This document shows, piece after piece, positions 15,957-25,386 of a DNA stretch of 64,000 nucleotides; the stretch's first letter is position 1; each line of letters starts with the position of its first letter. Under the pieces are notes generated by a model. That model was given only the letters and a program-made list of their open reading frames with translations, ran no database searches and had not been told where the DNA came from. This DNA is from Salipiger aestuarii (GTDB lineage Bacteria > Pseudomonadota > Alphaproteobacteria > Rhodobacterales > Rhodobacteraceae), in contig NZ_QLMG01000001.1 of NCBI RefSeq assembly GCF_003259905.1, positions 173,900-237,899 of the forward strand, in the 5' to 3' direction. Position numbers and translations under genes: made by a program.

Positions 15957-16580
15957 ATGCGCGATCTGGTGACCACGACAGAACTGGCGGGAAAGCTCAA
16001 ACTTTCCAAAGGCCGGATCAGCCAGATGGTTTCCAAGGGGCAGCTTGCTGGCTGCTATGACGGCGACGGGCGCGCCCGTCGCTTTGACCTGTCGAAGGTG
16101 GCGGAGAAACTTTCAGGGCGACTCGATCCGGGTCAGCTGATGGGGAACGGGTCGCAGACCAAGCGCGCGCTTCGCGACATCGCCTCTGCTAGCGATGAGC
16201 CGGAGTCGAAGCGACCGGCCGATTCCAGCCCGCTCGCCCAGCGTGATTCAGACCGCTACGAGATGGCGCGGACGCAGAAGGTCGAGGAAGAGGCCCGGCG
16301 TCTGCGGCGGCAGAATGCGGAGGATGCGGGACGCTTCGTCTTGGCGTCGAGCGTCGAAGCGCAGGTGCGCAGGCAGATGGCAAAGGAGGTTGCCCAGTTT
16401 GAGACGATGCTGCGGGATGGGGCGCGGCGGGTCGCAGATGAGATGGGAGTTGATTACCTGCAGGTGCGGCGCTGCCTACTGGATGTCTGGCGGGCTCATC
16501 GCGGGCAACGCTCCGATGGTCTGGCCGATGAGGCCGCTGCTGCAGCGATGTCGGACGATGAGCGCGATGCGGACTTCTGA
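15957..16580 (+). CDS. Phage terminase small subunit-like protein (Nu1 type)
   Basis: The N-terminus has a helix-turn-helix suited to binding packaging sites: TTELAGKLKLSKGRISQMV (about 7-25). A long helical region (about 90-170) with EARRLRRQNAEDAGRFVLAS would mediate oligomerisation. It directly precedes and overlaps the GpA-type large subunit, which is the standard order. The length (207) is near that of lambda Nu1 (181). Confidence 0.8.
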   Translation: MRDLVTTTELAGKLKLSKGRISQMVSKGQLAGCYDGDGRARRFDLSKVAEKLSGRLDPGQLMGNGSQTKRALRDIASASDEPESKRPADSSPLAQRDSDRYEMARTQKVEEEARRLRRQNAEDAGRFVLASSVEAQVRRQMAKEVAQFETMLRDGARRVADEMGVDYLQVRRCLLDVWRAHRGQRSDGLADEAAAAAMSDDERDADF

Positions 16581-18609
16581 GGGCTACTTGGCGGCAGCCG
16601 AGCGGATCGTGCTTGCCGCTATGTCGGGTGCCATGGCGCCGCCGCCGCCGCCCGACATCACGCGCTGGTGCGAAGAGAATATCGAGTTCGATGAGCGGTC
16701 GCCGATGCCGGGGCCGTTCCGAATCGATCGGTTTCCGTTCCTGCGCGAGATCCACGAAGTTCTTAGCCCGGAGCATCCGGCGAGGGATGTGACAATCCGA
16801 GGCAGCGCCCAGTGGGGCAAGACGGTCTCGATCGTCAATCCGGTGGTTGCTGCCTGGCACGAATACGGCCCGCTCGACAGCCTGGTGGTCCATCCGACAA
16901 CCAGCGCGGCGACTGAGTGGGTCGATAACAAATGGTTACCGATGCGGCGACAGGCCCCGAGCTTGCGCAAGATTTTTGGCGATGGGCGGGGCGGCGACAA
17001 CAAGGATGCCAAGTTCAATCAGGAGACGTTGAACCGCAACGGATCGTTGAAGATCACCTCGGCGGGGTCTCCGGATGACCTTGCTGGCACCTCGCGCCGC
17101 CTCGTGGTCCTGGATGACCTCGCCAAGTTCGAGATGACGCCGAAGGGCGACCCAGAAGCGCTGGCTGGCAGCCGGGCATCTGGGTTCGAGGATGCCAAGA
17201 TTTTGCGGGTCAGCACACCGCAGATCTCGGGAACGTGCCGGATCAGCAAGGCCTATGACCGAGGCGACCGGCGGCTGTATTTTGTCCCGTGCCCTCACTG
17301 TGGGCACCGGGCACCGCTGACTTGGGAGAACTTTCTGCGCAACCTCGACCCTGAGCGCCTGCATGCCGCTTGCTTCAGCTGCGATGACTGTGGCGGGGTC
17401 ATCGGCCACGCAGACAAGGAGCGGATTGTCGGGGCCGGAAATTGGGTTCCGCAAAACGCGGCGGGGGATCACCCCAGCTTTCACCTGTGGCGAGCATATG
17501 CGCCGCAACGGGACTGGGCATCGATCGGCATCGAGTACGCGCGCGTCATGGGCTGGACCAGCGTCTCTGTCTCGGGTGAAACCGAGGATGCGATCCGCGA
17601 ACAGGTCGAGGCCGGAACCGAGCAAACGTTCTGGAACGATGTGCTGGGCTTGCCGTTCCAGCAAGCAAGCAAAGGCCCCGATTGGGAAAAACTGCGCGAT
17701 CGGGTCGAGCACGCGCCCGAAGAGGATCAGCGCCCGCGTGGCATTGTGCCGGCGCGGGGTGTGATTCTGACGGCGGGCGTCGATTGCCAGCTGGATCGCA
17801 CCGAGGTGCATGTCGTTGCCTTTGGCCCGGATAACCGGCGCTGGTCGGTGGATTACATGGTGATCCCGCATCACATCGGGGATCAAGAGGGGCGCGAGGC
17901 GTTGGATGCGATCCTGAAAACGACCTGGCGTACCGAGCGTGGCTTGCGTCTGCCGCTCGACATGATGGCTATCGATGTCGGTACCTACACTGACGATGTT
18001 TGGGCCTTCGGCAAGCGGCACCCGTGGAGCCGTGTGATACTGGTGAAGGGGGCGACCAGCCAGACCGGTCCGGTGCTGCTACCGATGAAGTTCGAGCGGC
18101 GCAGCGACGGGAAGGCGAAGCGGCGTCAAAAGCGGGCGTTCATGTTGAACGTCAGCCAGATGAAGGCCGATTTCTATGGCTGGCTTGGCAAGGATGACCC
18201 TGTCGAGCGCGGCTTTGTCCATTTCCCGGTCGGGATGGGCGACGAGTATTTCCGGCAGATCACCTCTGAGGTGCGCGTGTTGAAGCGTGGCCGTACCGGC
18301 GTGGTCACCAGCTCATGGGAACTGGCCGAGACGACGCGCCGGAACGAAGGCCTCGACACGATGATTTACGCCGAGGCTGCGGCCCGCCGGAAGGGCTGGA
18401 CCTCGATGACGGCAGAACAGTGGGCGCTGCTGGATGCGGAGCGCTCTGCAGCATCGGCTGACGCCCAGCCGGATCTGTTCGATGCAGAGGCCGCAGTGCC
18501 GGTCACGCCCGCGCCCCAGGCAGAGACGCTGAAGAAACCCGAACCTAAACCCCGTGCGACAGCGCCGGGCGACGATTGGCTGGGAGGCCGAGGAAGCGGA
18601 TGGCAGTGA
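16558..18609 (+). CDS. Phage terminase large subunit, GpA family
   Basis: This is the motor and nuclease that packages DNA into proheads. The ATPase part shows a Walker A-like GSAQWGKT (about 80-87), a Walker B-like RLVVLDDLAKFE, and a zinc-binding segment CPHCGH followed by CDDCGG (about 250-290). The C-terminal half contains the nuclease-like segment AGVDCQLDRTEVHVVAFG. The start at 16558 (MSAMRTSEG) overlaps the small-subunit gene by 23 bases; an ATG at 16567 is an alternative. The length, 683 residues, fits lambda GpA (641). Confidence 0.93.
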   Translation: MSAMRTSEGYLAAAERIVLAAMSGAMAPPPPPDITRWCEENIEFDERSPMPGPFRIDRFPFLREIHEVLSPEHPARDVTIRGSAQWGKTVSIVNPVVAAWHEYGPLDSLVVHPTTSAATEWVDNKWLPMRRQAPSLRKIFGDGRGGDNKDAKFNQETLNRNGSLKITSAGSPDDLAGTSRRLVVLDDLAKFEMTPKGDPEALAGSRASGFEDAKILRVSTPQISGTCRISKAYDRGDRRLYFVPCPHCGHRAPLTWENFLRNLDPERLHAACFSCDDCGGVIGHADKERIVGAGNWVPQNAAGDHPSFHLWRAYAPQRDWASIGIEYARVMGWTSVSVSGETEDAIREQVEAGTEQTFWNDVLGLPFQQASKGPDWEKLRDRVEHAPEEDQRPRGIVPARGVILTAGVDCQLDRTEVHVVAFGPDNRRWSVDYMVIPHHIGDQEGREALDAILKTTWRTERGLRLPLDMMAIDVGTYTDDVWAFGKRHPWSRVILVKGATSQTGPVLLPMKFERRSDGKAKRRQKRAFMLNVSQMKADFYGWLGKDDPVERGFVHFPVGMGDEYFRQITSEVRVLKRGRTGVVTSSWELAETTRRNEGLDTMIYAEAAARRKGWTSMTAEQWALLDAERSAASADAQPDLFDAEAAVPVTPAPQAETLKKPEPKPRATAPGDDWLGGRGSGWQ

Positions 18610-18806
18610 ATTACGACAGCGCGATCGAGGCGCTTGAGACCGCCATGGCCTCGGGCACGCTCGAAGTCGAGTATGACGGCAAGCGGGTCAAATATCGCAG
18701 CCAGACAGAGCTGCTGTCAGCGCTGTCCTATTTCCGATCGCAAAAGCGCGCGCAGGCTGGTGTGCCCGCCGTGGGCGTGTCGATCGGCGCGGTGTATCGC
18801 AGCTGA
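18600..18806 (+). CDS. GpW-like head-tail joining protein
   Basis: The 68-residue protein contains LEVEYDGKRVKYRSQTELL, characteristic of the lambda gpW family, which closes the portal after packaging. Its size matches gpW (68 residues) and its place between terminase and portal is conserved. It overlaps the terminase end by ten bases. Confidence 0.85.
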   Translation: MAVNYDSAIEALETAMASGTLEVEYDGKRVKYRSQTELLSALSYFRSQKRAQAGVPAVGVSIGAVYRS

Positions 18807-18808
18807 TC

Positions 18809-20365
18809 ATGGCAAACATTTTGACGCATATCGCCCCGGCCTTTACGGCCCGGAGGGCAGAAGCGCGCCTGCGTGTCGCCCAAGCGGAACTGAACATGGC
18901 TGCGGTCGCAAAGCAGGCCGAGTTGGTGCAGTCCTATGATGCCGCGCGCGTTGGTGGCCGTATGTCTGGCTGGGCCCGCCCACACACGTCGGCCACGACA
19001 GAATTGCAGGGCGCGCTGCCGTTCCTGCGTGCCTCGGCCCGTGACCTTGTGCGCAACTCGCCCCACGCGAGCCGCGCGGTGCGAGTGCTGTCGACGCACA
19101 TCGCCGGAACCGGGGTTCGCCCCCGTGCCAAGCCGGTCAGCCAGGACAAAGAGGCGCGCGAGGCTGTGTCGCGCATCACCCGCGACCAGTGGGAACGCTT
19201 TGTCGAGAACGTCGACACCGAGGGTCAGATCGACTTCTTTGGCCAGCAGCGGCTGCTGATGCGCGCTGTGGTCGAGGGCGGCGAGGCGCTGCGGATCTGG
19301 ACGCCGGTTGCGCAGGATGGGCGGCTTTTCTGGCGCGCGACGATTGTCGAGGGGGATCTTCTGGATCATCAGAAAACCGAAATGCTGTCGGACGGCGGCC
19401 GGATTGTGCAGGGGATCGAGTTCGACGCTGCCGGGCGTCGGGTGGCTTATCACATGCACCGCTGGCATCCCGGTGAGCGGTATTTGCCGGGCGGGTTCAC
19501 CTTTGACCTGCAGCGCGTCCCTGCGGCCTTTGTCGATCATGTCTTCGAGGTCCTTCGCCCTGGTCAGGTGCGAGGCGTGTCCTGGATGGCACCGTCGGCC
19601 ACGACACTGCGGGACACCGAGGATCTGGCCGAGGCTGAGATCGTGCGCAAGAAGCTGGAAGCGTGCATTTCGATGGTGGTCACAAACGCCAACGACGACG
19701 GCGACCCGAGCGGTGTTCCAGCGTTGGCCGGTGCGGAGGATGACAGCGGCGCACCACTGCGGTCTGCGTCGGGCGCGCCGATTGAGCGGATGCAGCCCGG
19801 TATGGTTTTACAGGCCCGGCCCGGTTGGGGGGTGGATTTCAACGCACCGCCTGCGAGCGAGGGGCTGGCGGAGCACATGCGCGAGCGCCTTCACGCGATC
19901 GCGGCGGGCATCGGCACCACCTATTTCCAGATGACCGGCGATTTGAGCCAAGCGAACTATTCCTCAATGCGGGGCGGTGAGCTTGAGTTTGGGCGGCTGG
20001 TCGAGATCTGGCAGGCGGATCTGATGATCACCCAAAGCGGACGCCCGGCGTGGCGTCGGGTGATGGATGCGGCGCGCGTGAATGGTGACCTGCGACTGCC
20101 GTTCTCGCCCGTGGCCCAGTGGACCCCGCCAAAGCGCCCGTGGGTCGACCCACAGAAAGACGCAGCCGCTGCAATCATGCAGATCAACGCGAACCTGATT
20201 TCTCCGCAGGAGGTCATCGAGCGCACCGGCCAGACCCCGGAAGAACTGATCGAAGAGCTGCGCGCCTGGCAGGAGATGCTGGCGGATGCCGGGATCTCGG
20301 CTGGCACAGCTCCGGAGGCGTCACCCGCGCCGCAATCGAAAGGAACAGACGATGCCGCAGACTGA
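18809..20365 (+). CDS. Portal protein, lambda GpB family
   Basis: The 518-residue protein begins MANILTHIAPAFTARRAEAR and has the family's RDLVRNSPHASRAVRVLSTHI and the later FQMTGDLSQANYSSMRGGELEF, both typical of lambda-type portals. It forms the dodecameric channel at the capsid vertex through which DNA enters and leaves. It follows the gpW-like gene after two bases and overlaps the protease-capsid gene by 14 bases. Confidence 0.93.
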   Translation: MANILTHIAPAFTARRAEARLRVAQAELNMAAVAKQAELVQSYDAARVGGRMSGWARPHTSATTELQGALPFLRASARDLVRNSPHASRAVRVLSTHIAGTGVRPRAKPVSQDKEAREAVSRITRDQWERFVENVDTEGQIDFFGQQRLLMRAVVEGGEALRIWTPVAQDGRLFWRATIVEGDLLDHQKTEMLSDGGRIVQGIEFDAAGRRVAYHMHRWHPGERYLPGGFTFDLQRVPAAFVDHVFEVLRPGQVRGVSWMAPSATTLRDTEDLAEAEIVRKKLEACISMVVTNANDDGDPSGVPALAGAEDDSGAPLRSASGAPIERMQPGMVLQARPGWGVDFNAPPASEGLAEHMRERLHAIAAGIGTTYFQMTGDLSQANYSSMRGGELEFGRLVEIWQADLMITQSGRPAWRRVMDAARVNGDLRLPFSPVAQWTPPKRPWVDPQKDAAAAIMQINANLISPQEVIERTGQTPEELIEELRAWQEMLADAGISAGTAPEASPAPQSKGTDDAAD

Positions 20366-22361
20366 GCAGACCACGACACAGGCCCCCGCAGCGCCACCGC
20401 CGCGCACGGCCCCGCGCCAACTGGTGCAGGGTGCGCGGCTGCAAACGCTCGATGAAGCCGCGCGCACGGTCGAGGTCGTGTTCTCGACCAGCGATCTCGT
20501 AGAGCACTGGGTCAACCACAACGGCGTTGTGCAGCGGATGCCCACGCGTCTCGTGCTTGAGCAAGGTGCCGGGGATCTGGCGGCCTTGGTCGAGCAAGGC
20601 GTGGTTCTGGACTCGCACATGGAGCACGGCGCGCGCTCGGTCATCGGTTCGATCGAAGACGCTTGGATCGAGCAGGGTGTGGCCAAGGCTCGTCTCCGCT
20701 TTTCGTCAGTCGAGGATGTCGAGCCGATTTGGCAACGCGTGGTCGAAGGCACCTTGCGCAATGTCAGCATCGGATTCCGGGCGATTGAGCAAGAAGTTCG
20801 GATCGAGCAGGGCGGAGACGGGGAGCGCATCGAAGTGATGTATTTCACCCGCTGGGTTCCTTTGGAGATCTCGGTCGTGCCCCGCGGTGGAGATCGTGGA
20901 GCCCGGACGCAATCCGCTCAACCCCAAGAGCTTTCCCCGACCGGTGCCACAGCGGCCCCGATCGAAGAAACCACCGAGGCGGCGCCAGCCGCAAACCATC
21001 AGCAGGAGGCAAACATGCCCGAACCCATCACTGGCGCCGTCACGCAGGCGCAGCCCCCGGTCGATCAGGCCGCCATCCGTCAGCAGGCCGCGCAGGACGA
21101 ACGCGCCCGCATCGCGGAGATCCGTCAGACCGCAACCCAGCTTGGCACCACCGACACGCTAGTGCAGAGCGCCATCGATGACGGCACCACCATCGACGCA
21201 TTCCGTGCCCAGGCCATCGAAGCCTTCGCCCAGGCGGGGCAGTCCGCCACCGCAGGCGTGGGCGGGCCGCGCGCCAGCGTCACGCAGGACGCGACGGAGC
21301 GCTTCCGTCAGGGCGCCGCCGAAGGCCTGATGGCCCGTGCTGGCATGGAAGGTGGCCAGCGCAACGAGTTCACCGGCATGACGCTGGCCGAGCTTGCGCG
21401 TCAATCGCTGACCGTTGCGGGCGTTCGCTCCCCGTCCGATCGTCGTGACATGGTCGGCCAAGCCTTCGTGCAGTCGGGCGCGCATTCGACCAGCGATTTT
21501 GCGAATGTGCTGGCCAACGTGGCGCACAAGGCCGCGCTGCGCGGTTGGAATGAGGCCGAGGAAACGTTCCAGATGTGGACGCGCACTGGCACCTTGACCG
21601 ACTTCAAGGCCACCAAACGCGTCGGCCTGGGACTGGCTGAAAGCCTGCCCGAAGTGCCCGAAGGCGGTGGATACACCTACGGTACCGTCGGCGATCGGGG
21701 CGAAACGATCACGCTCGCGACCTACGGCAAGATGCTGAAGATCACCCGCCAGGCAATCATCAACGACGATCTGGCGCTGTTCTCGACCCTGCCGGGCAAG
21801 ATGGGTCGTGCGGCCAAGCGCACGATCGGCAACCTCGCTTATGCGATCCTGACCGGCAACCCGACCATGTCGGATGGCACCGCGCTGTTCCACGCCGATC
21901 ACAGAAACCTTGCGGCTTCGGGCGCTGTGCCGTCGATCACCACCATGGCGGCAGGCAAGACGGCGATGCGGACCCAAAAGGAAAGCGCAACCGGCCCGGC
22001 GCTGAACATCACGCCGAAATACATGATTGTGCCCGCTGCGCTGGAAGTCGCCGCAGCTCAGTTGCTGCAATCCGCTGTCGATCCGACCGCCAACAAGGGA
22101 CACGCATCGAACCCGGTGGCCGGTATGGCGCAGCTGATCGTTGACGGACGTCTCGACGCGGCGTCGGCGACCGGCTGGTATCTGGCCGCTGACCCGAACG
22201 CCTATGACACCATCGAGGTGGCCTATCTTGACGGCGTCCAGGAGCCCTACCTCGAAGAAAAGACCGCATGGTCGACCGATGGTGTCGAACTGAAGGTCCG
22301 CATCGATGCAGGCGTGGCGCCGCTGGATCACCGGACACTCTACAAAAACGCCGGCTCCTAA
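20352..22361 (+). CDS. Prohead protease fused to major capsid protein
   Basis: Residues about 20-180 form an HK97-type (S78) prohead protease with the catalytic His in LDSHMEHGARSVIG and Ser in RNVSIGFRAIEQ. Residues about 200-330 are a Pro/Gln/Ala-rich linker and scaffold-like region. Residues about 340-669 form a major head subunit with HADHRNLA and the terminal APLDHRTLYKN. In most phages these are separate genes; here one 669-residue polyprotein would release protease, scaffold and shell. The start at 20352 (MPQTEQTTTQ) is set by similarity of the beginning and overlap with the portal gene. Confidence 0.9.
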   Translation: MPQTEQTTTQAPAAPPPRTAPRQLVQGARLQTLDEAARTVEVVFSTSDLVEHWVNHNGVVQRMPTRLVLEQGAGDLAALVEQGVVLDSHMEHGARSVIGSIEDAWIEQGVAKARLRFSSVEDVEPIWQRVVEGTLRNVSIGFRAIEQEVRIEQGGDGERIEVMYFTRWVPLEISVVPRGGDRGARTQSAQPQELSPTGATAAPIEETTEAAPAANHQQEANMPEPITGAVTQAQPPVDQAAIRQQAAQDERARIAEIRQTATQLGTTDTLVQSAIDDGTTIDAFRAQAIEAFAQAGQSATAGVGGPRASVTQDATERFRQGAAEGLMARAGMEGGQRNEFTGMTLAELARQSLTVAGVRSPSDRRDMVGQAFVQSGAHSTSDFANVLANVAHKAALRGWNEAEETFQMWTRTGTLTDFKATKRVGLGLAESLPEVPEGGGYTYGTVGDRGETITLATYGKMLKITRQAIINDDLALFSTLPGKMGRAAKRTIGNLAYAILTGNPTMSDGTALFHADHRNLAASGAVPSITTMAAGKTAMRTQKESATGPALNITPKYMIVPAALEVAAAQLLQSAVDPTANKGHASNPVAGMAQLIVDGRLDAASATGWYLAADPNAYDTIEVAYLDGVQEPYLEEKTAWSTDGVELKVRIDAGVAPLDHRTLYKNAGS

Positions 22362-22433
22362 TCCGGCGTTTGGTAAGTGAGCCCGGCGCTGGCCGGGTTC
22401 CCCCATCTTCCCCCCTTTTCGGAGATCTGAGAT

Positions 22434-22769
22434 ATGAAAAACTATGTTCAGGACGGCGACAGCGTCACCGTTCCCGCCCCTCGTGCTTTGGCATCCGGTG
22501 CTGGTGCGCTTGTCGGCTCGCTGTTCGGCGTGGCCGTGACGGCCGCAGAGTCCGGCGCTGATGTGGTGCTCAAGACCACGGGCGTCATCGATATTGCCAA
22601 GACCGCCTCGCAGGCGTGGACGGTCGGTGCCAAGGTGTATTGGGATGATACCAATTACCGCATGACCACCGCCGCCTCGGGCAACACGCTGGTTGGTGTC
22701 GCGCTGGCGGCCGTTGGTGGCGGCGCGACCGAAACCATCGGGCGGGTCCGCCTGAACGGGTCGTTCTAA
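22434..22769 (+). CDS. DUF2190 head protein, likely capsid decoration
   Basis: The 111-residue protein MKNYVQDGDSVTVPAP has the beta-rich pattern of DUF2190, including AWTVGAKVYWDDTNYRMT and a Gly-rich end. DUF2190 proteins follow capsid genes in many phages and are thought to stabilise the shell. A GGAG precedes the start. A 72-base gap with a GC-rich hairpin (near 22379-22400) separates it from the capsid gene. Confidence 0.85.
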   Translation: MKNYVQDGDSVTVPAPRALASGAGALVGSLFGVAVTAAESGADVVLKTTGVIDIAKTASQAWTVGAKVYWDDTNYRMTTAASGNTLVGVALAAVGGGATETIGRVRLNGSF

Positions 22770-22771
22770 GC

Positions 22772-23086
22772 GTGTCCGCCTTTTCCGCCGCCATGCTGAC
22801 CCTGTTCGCGAATGGCGACCTGGCGGTGGATGCGATCTGGACGCCGGTGGCGACCGGCGTTCCGGTCGACTGCCGTGCTGTGCGACGATCCCCGGATCAG
22901 GTCGCCGAGTTCCAGGGCATCCGGATGCATGTCCCGACAGACCTGTTCGATGTTCGCCAATCGCAGGTGCCGAACCCGCGTCCAGGCGATGCCTTCGTCT
23001 GTGGCGGCGACAGCTTCGTCATTCAAAGCGAGCCAGAGGCCGATGCCGAGCGCCTGATCTGGTCGCTCGACGTTCGCCCCGCCTGA
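22772..23086 (+). CDS. Head completion / head-tail joining protein
   Basis: The 104-residue product starts at a GTG two bases after the previous stop and has a short beta-rich fold (GIRMHVPTDLFDVRQ, DAFVCGGDSFVIQSEP). Its size and position between the decoration protein and the tail genes suit a connector protein such as lambda FII. The assignment is by context. Confidence 0.6.
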   Translation: MSAFSAAMLTLFANGDLAVDAIWTPVATGVPVDCRAVRRSPDQVAEFQGIRMHVPTDLFDVRQSQVPNPRPGDAFVCGGDSFVIQSEPEADAERLIWSLDVRPA

Positions 23087-23104
23087 TGCCCCGAGGAGAT
23101 TTCC

Positions 23105-23311
23105 ATGCCCCGCAAGATCCCTGCCTCGACCTCGGTCGAGATCGAAACCTGCATGACTGCCGAGGTCATCGCCGCGCCGGGCCGTAAGCGCGTGTTCCCT
23201 GCTGCATGGGCTGGAAAGGTCTCGGCTTCGGTCGCTGACCAACTGCGCGGGCAGGGCGCGCTGGTCGATACGGATCGCGAATCCGAACTGGAAGCCCCGG
23301 TCGAAGAATGA
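23105..23311 (+). CDS. Hypothetical phage protein, 68 residues
   Basis: The small acidic protein MPRKIPASTSVEIETCMTAE is preceded by GAGGAGAT and overlaps the next gene (ATGA). It lies within the head-tail junction cluster; function unknown. Confidence 0.55.
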   Translation: MPRKIPASTSVEIETCMTAEVIAAPGRKRVFPAAWAGKVSASVADQLRGQGALVDTDRESELEAPVEE

Positions 23312-23976
23312 GGCGCGCCCGGATCGAAGCCGCGCTTGAGGGAGACCTTGAGCGGTACATGCGCGAGGAGCTGGACCTGGCCAAACGCGCGGTGACCCAA
23401 GGTGTTCACCGCCGTGCAACTGCGGTCAAACATGCGCTGCGGGCAGACGTCATTGCAGGTGGCCTTGGGCGGAGACTGTCAAAAAGTTGGCAGCAGGAGA
23501 ACTATCCGAAGGGTGATACGAGTCTGAACGCCGCGTCATATGTGTTCACGAAGGCTGAGAAGCTGGTGGCGGCGTTCGATGAAGGTGTCACGATCCGATC
23601 AGGAAACAGCAAATATCTCGCAATCCCGACGCCTTCCGCGCCGAAGAAGGGACTTAAGGGAGATCGCCTCAGTCCTGCGAACTTTCCTGAACATCGCTAT
23701 GGGCCGTTGCGCTTTGTCTATGTGCGCAGCGGGACCTCGTTGCTGGTGGTCGATAACCAGCGTGCGGCGAAAAAGGGTGGCTACGCGTTGTCGCGGAACA
23801 AGAAGTCTCTCCGGACCGGTAGTGGCCTACATACGGTGCCGATGTTCTGGCTGGTTCCGCAGGTTCGTCTGCGCCGCCGTTTGAATAGCGACAAGATCGA
23901 GGCCGCAGCCTTGTCCGGGCTCGCCTCAGAGATCGATGCAGCATTCAACACTCTTTCACGTCGCAGGCTGCGCTGA
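23308..23976 (+). CDS. DUF6441-like minor tail protein
   Basis: The 222-residue basic protein starts MRRARIEAALEGDLERYMRE and has KSWQQENYPKGDTSLNAASYV and KYLAIPTP followed by FVYVRSGTSLLVV, the pattern I associate with DUF6441 phage proteins. Its place before the tail terminator gene suggests a tail-completion role. The assignment to DUF6441 is from memory of the family style. Confidence 0.6.
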   Translation: MRRARIEAALEGDLERYMREELDLAKRAVTQGVHRRATAVKHALRADVIAGGLGRRLSKSWQQENYPKGDTSLNAASYVFTKAEKLVAAFDEGVTIRSGNSKYLAIPTPSAPKKGLKGDRLSPANFPEHRYGPLRFVYVRSGTSLLVVDNQRAAKKGGYALSRNKKSLRTGSGLHTVPMFWLVPQVRLRRRLNSDKIEAAALSGLASEIDAAFNTLSRRRLR

Positions 23977-24410
23977 TGCCCAGCCCACATGAAGCCCCCA
24001 TTTTGGCGCTGTTGGCAGCGATCGACAGCCATGCTGCCAGGGTGATGCGCGAACATGACCTGCCTGTCGCCTGCCCGGATGAGGGATTGATCAACCTGGT
24101 GCCCGGCGATTCGCAGGAGGAAGGCGTGCGTCTTGGCGCTGGCACCCGTGAGTGGTCGCGCGAAATCGACTGTGAACTTGTTGTGCGAGGATCAACTGCA
24201 GCAGCGCGGGCGGATACGCTGGATGTTGCGCTGGTGTCGCTGTCGGCGCTTGTGCTGGCAGACCGTCAGCTTGGCGGCGCGGTCGACTGGATCGAGGTCG
24301 GCGCGCCGCAGCAGACAGATGCAGTGCCCATGCAGGGCGCTGAGACTTTGGCGGGGGCGGTCCTGCCCGTCACCATCTTTTACGAAACCACCGAAAACCC
24401 CATGGAGTGA
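23976..24410 (+). CDS. Tail terminator-like protein
   Basis: The 144-residue product (MPSPHEAPILALLAAIDSHA) contains alternating strands and a helix (SREIDCELVVRGSTAAARAD). It sits just before the tail tube gene, as gpU-type terminators do. Its length also matches lambda gpU (131). There is no strong motif; the call rests on order. Confidence 0.6.
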   Translation: MPSPHEAPILALLAAIDSHAARVMREHDLPVACPDEGLINLVPGDSQEEGVRLGAGTREWSREIDCELVVRGSTAAARADTLDVALVSLSALVLADRQLGGAVDWIEVGAPQQTDAVPMQGAETLAGAVLPVTIFYETTENPME

Positions 24411-24414
24411 CCCG

Positions 24415-25386
24415 ATGCCCAATGCACGCGGAGATCGCGCGAAACTGTTTTCGCGCCGCCAGACCACCTTCGGCACGGCGGAAAGCGCCGCTGCCGGTGC
24501 CTTTTACACGCTGCCGTTCTACAGCTACAACGTGACGCCTTCGGGTGAGCTGTCCAATGACGAAGCGATCCGGGGGGATGCCTACCCGGGCGACACCGTC
24601 GCAGGCTTGCGCAACCTCTCGGGCGCTCTGGAAGTGCCGATGGGGCTGGACAGTATTGGCTGGTGGCTGGCGCAGCTGCTGGGCCTTCCCACGACCACCG
24701 GGACCGGGCCCTATACCCATGCGTTTGTGGCGGCGGCAAACCCTGGCATCCTGTTGGCCACGCACGGCATCACCCACAACGATCTGTCGACGCATTTCAC
24801 GCAGGACAGTTTGGCCGCGCAGTCGATCGAGATCACAGGTGCGAAGAATGGCCAGCGGCAGCGCGTGACGATGAACATGGTCGGTCGCGAAGAGATCAAG
24901 GCTGGTGCCACACTGGATTCGTCGCCGGTGTCCTTCAGCACCGACCCGGTGCCTGTCGGATTTCAAGGCCTGCTGAGCATCGACGGAAGCGAAGCGGCCG
25001 GGGTGACGCAGGCCAACCTGACGCTCGCCACGGGGCGCGAGGCGGACCAAGAAGCGATGAACGGCCTTGCCACGGCGTCCGACATCCAGCCGGGCATGTG
25101 GGACCTTTCGGGCAGCCTGACCGCACGCTTCCGCGATACCGGGCTCTATGATGCGGCCTCGGCGGGAACGGCGATTGCGCTGTCTCTGGCGTGGCAGATC
25201 TCGGCCAACTACAGCCTTACCATTGCGCTGCCGTCCGTGACGCTTGAGCGCACCGGCATCCCGATCGAGGGCCGGGACGTGATCTCGTCCAGCTTCAATT
25301 GGCGTGCCAACCGGCCTGCCAGCGGAGATGAGTTGATCGAGGTGACCCTGATCAACGCCACGTCCGACTACGCGAACGCCAGCTGA
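24415..25386 (+). CDS. Major tail tube protein
   Basis: The 323-residue protein (MPNARGDRAKLFSRRQ) is strand-rich with segments such as YSYNVTPSGELSNDEAIRG and SLAWQISANYSLTIALPSV, typical of siphovirus tail tube subunits. It directly precedes the frameshifted chaperone and tape measure, the invariant order in long-tailed phages. It overlaps the next gene by one base (TGATG). Confidence 0.85.
   Translation: MPNARGDRAKLFSRRQTTFGTAESAAAGAFYTLPFYSYNVTPSGELSNDEAIRGDAYPGDTVAGLRNLSGALEVPMGLDSIGWWLAQLLGLPTTTGTGPYTHAFVAAANPGILLATHGITHNDLSTHFTQDSLAAQSIEITGAKNGQRQRVTMNMVGREEIKAGATLDSSPVSFSTDPVPVGFQGLLSIDGSEAAGVTQANLTLATGREADQEAMNGLATASDIQPGMWDLSGSLTARFRDTGLYDAASAGTAIALSLAWQISANYSLTIALPSVTLERTGIPIEGRDVISSSFNWRANRPASGDELIEVTLINATSDYANAS

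Noticed and set aside
16936-18021. 361-codon minus-strand frame
   Set aside because: It lies entirely antisense to the terminase large subunit, which has clear motifs.
21159-22406. 415-codon minus-strand frame
   Set aside because: Antisense to the capsid part of the fusion gene; Arg/Gly/His-rich with no motif.
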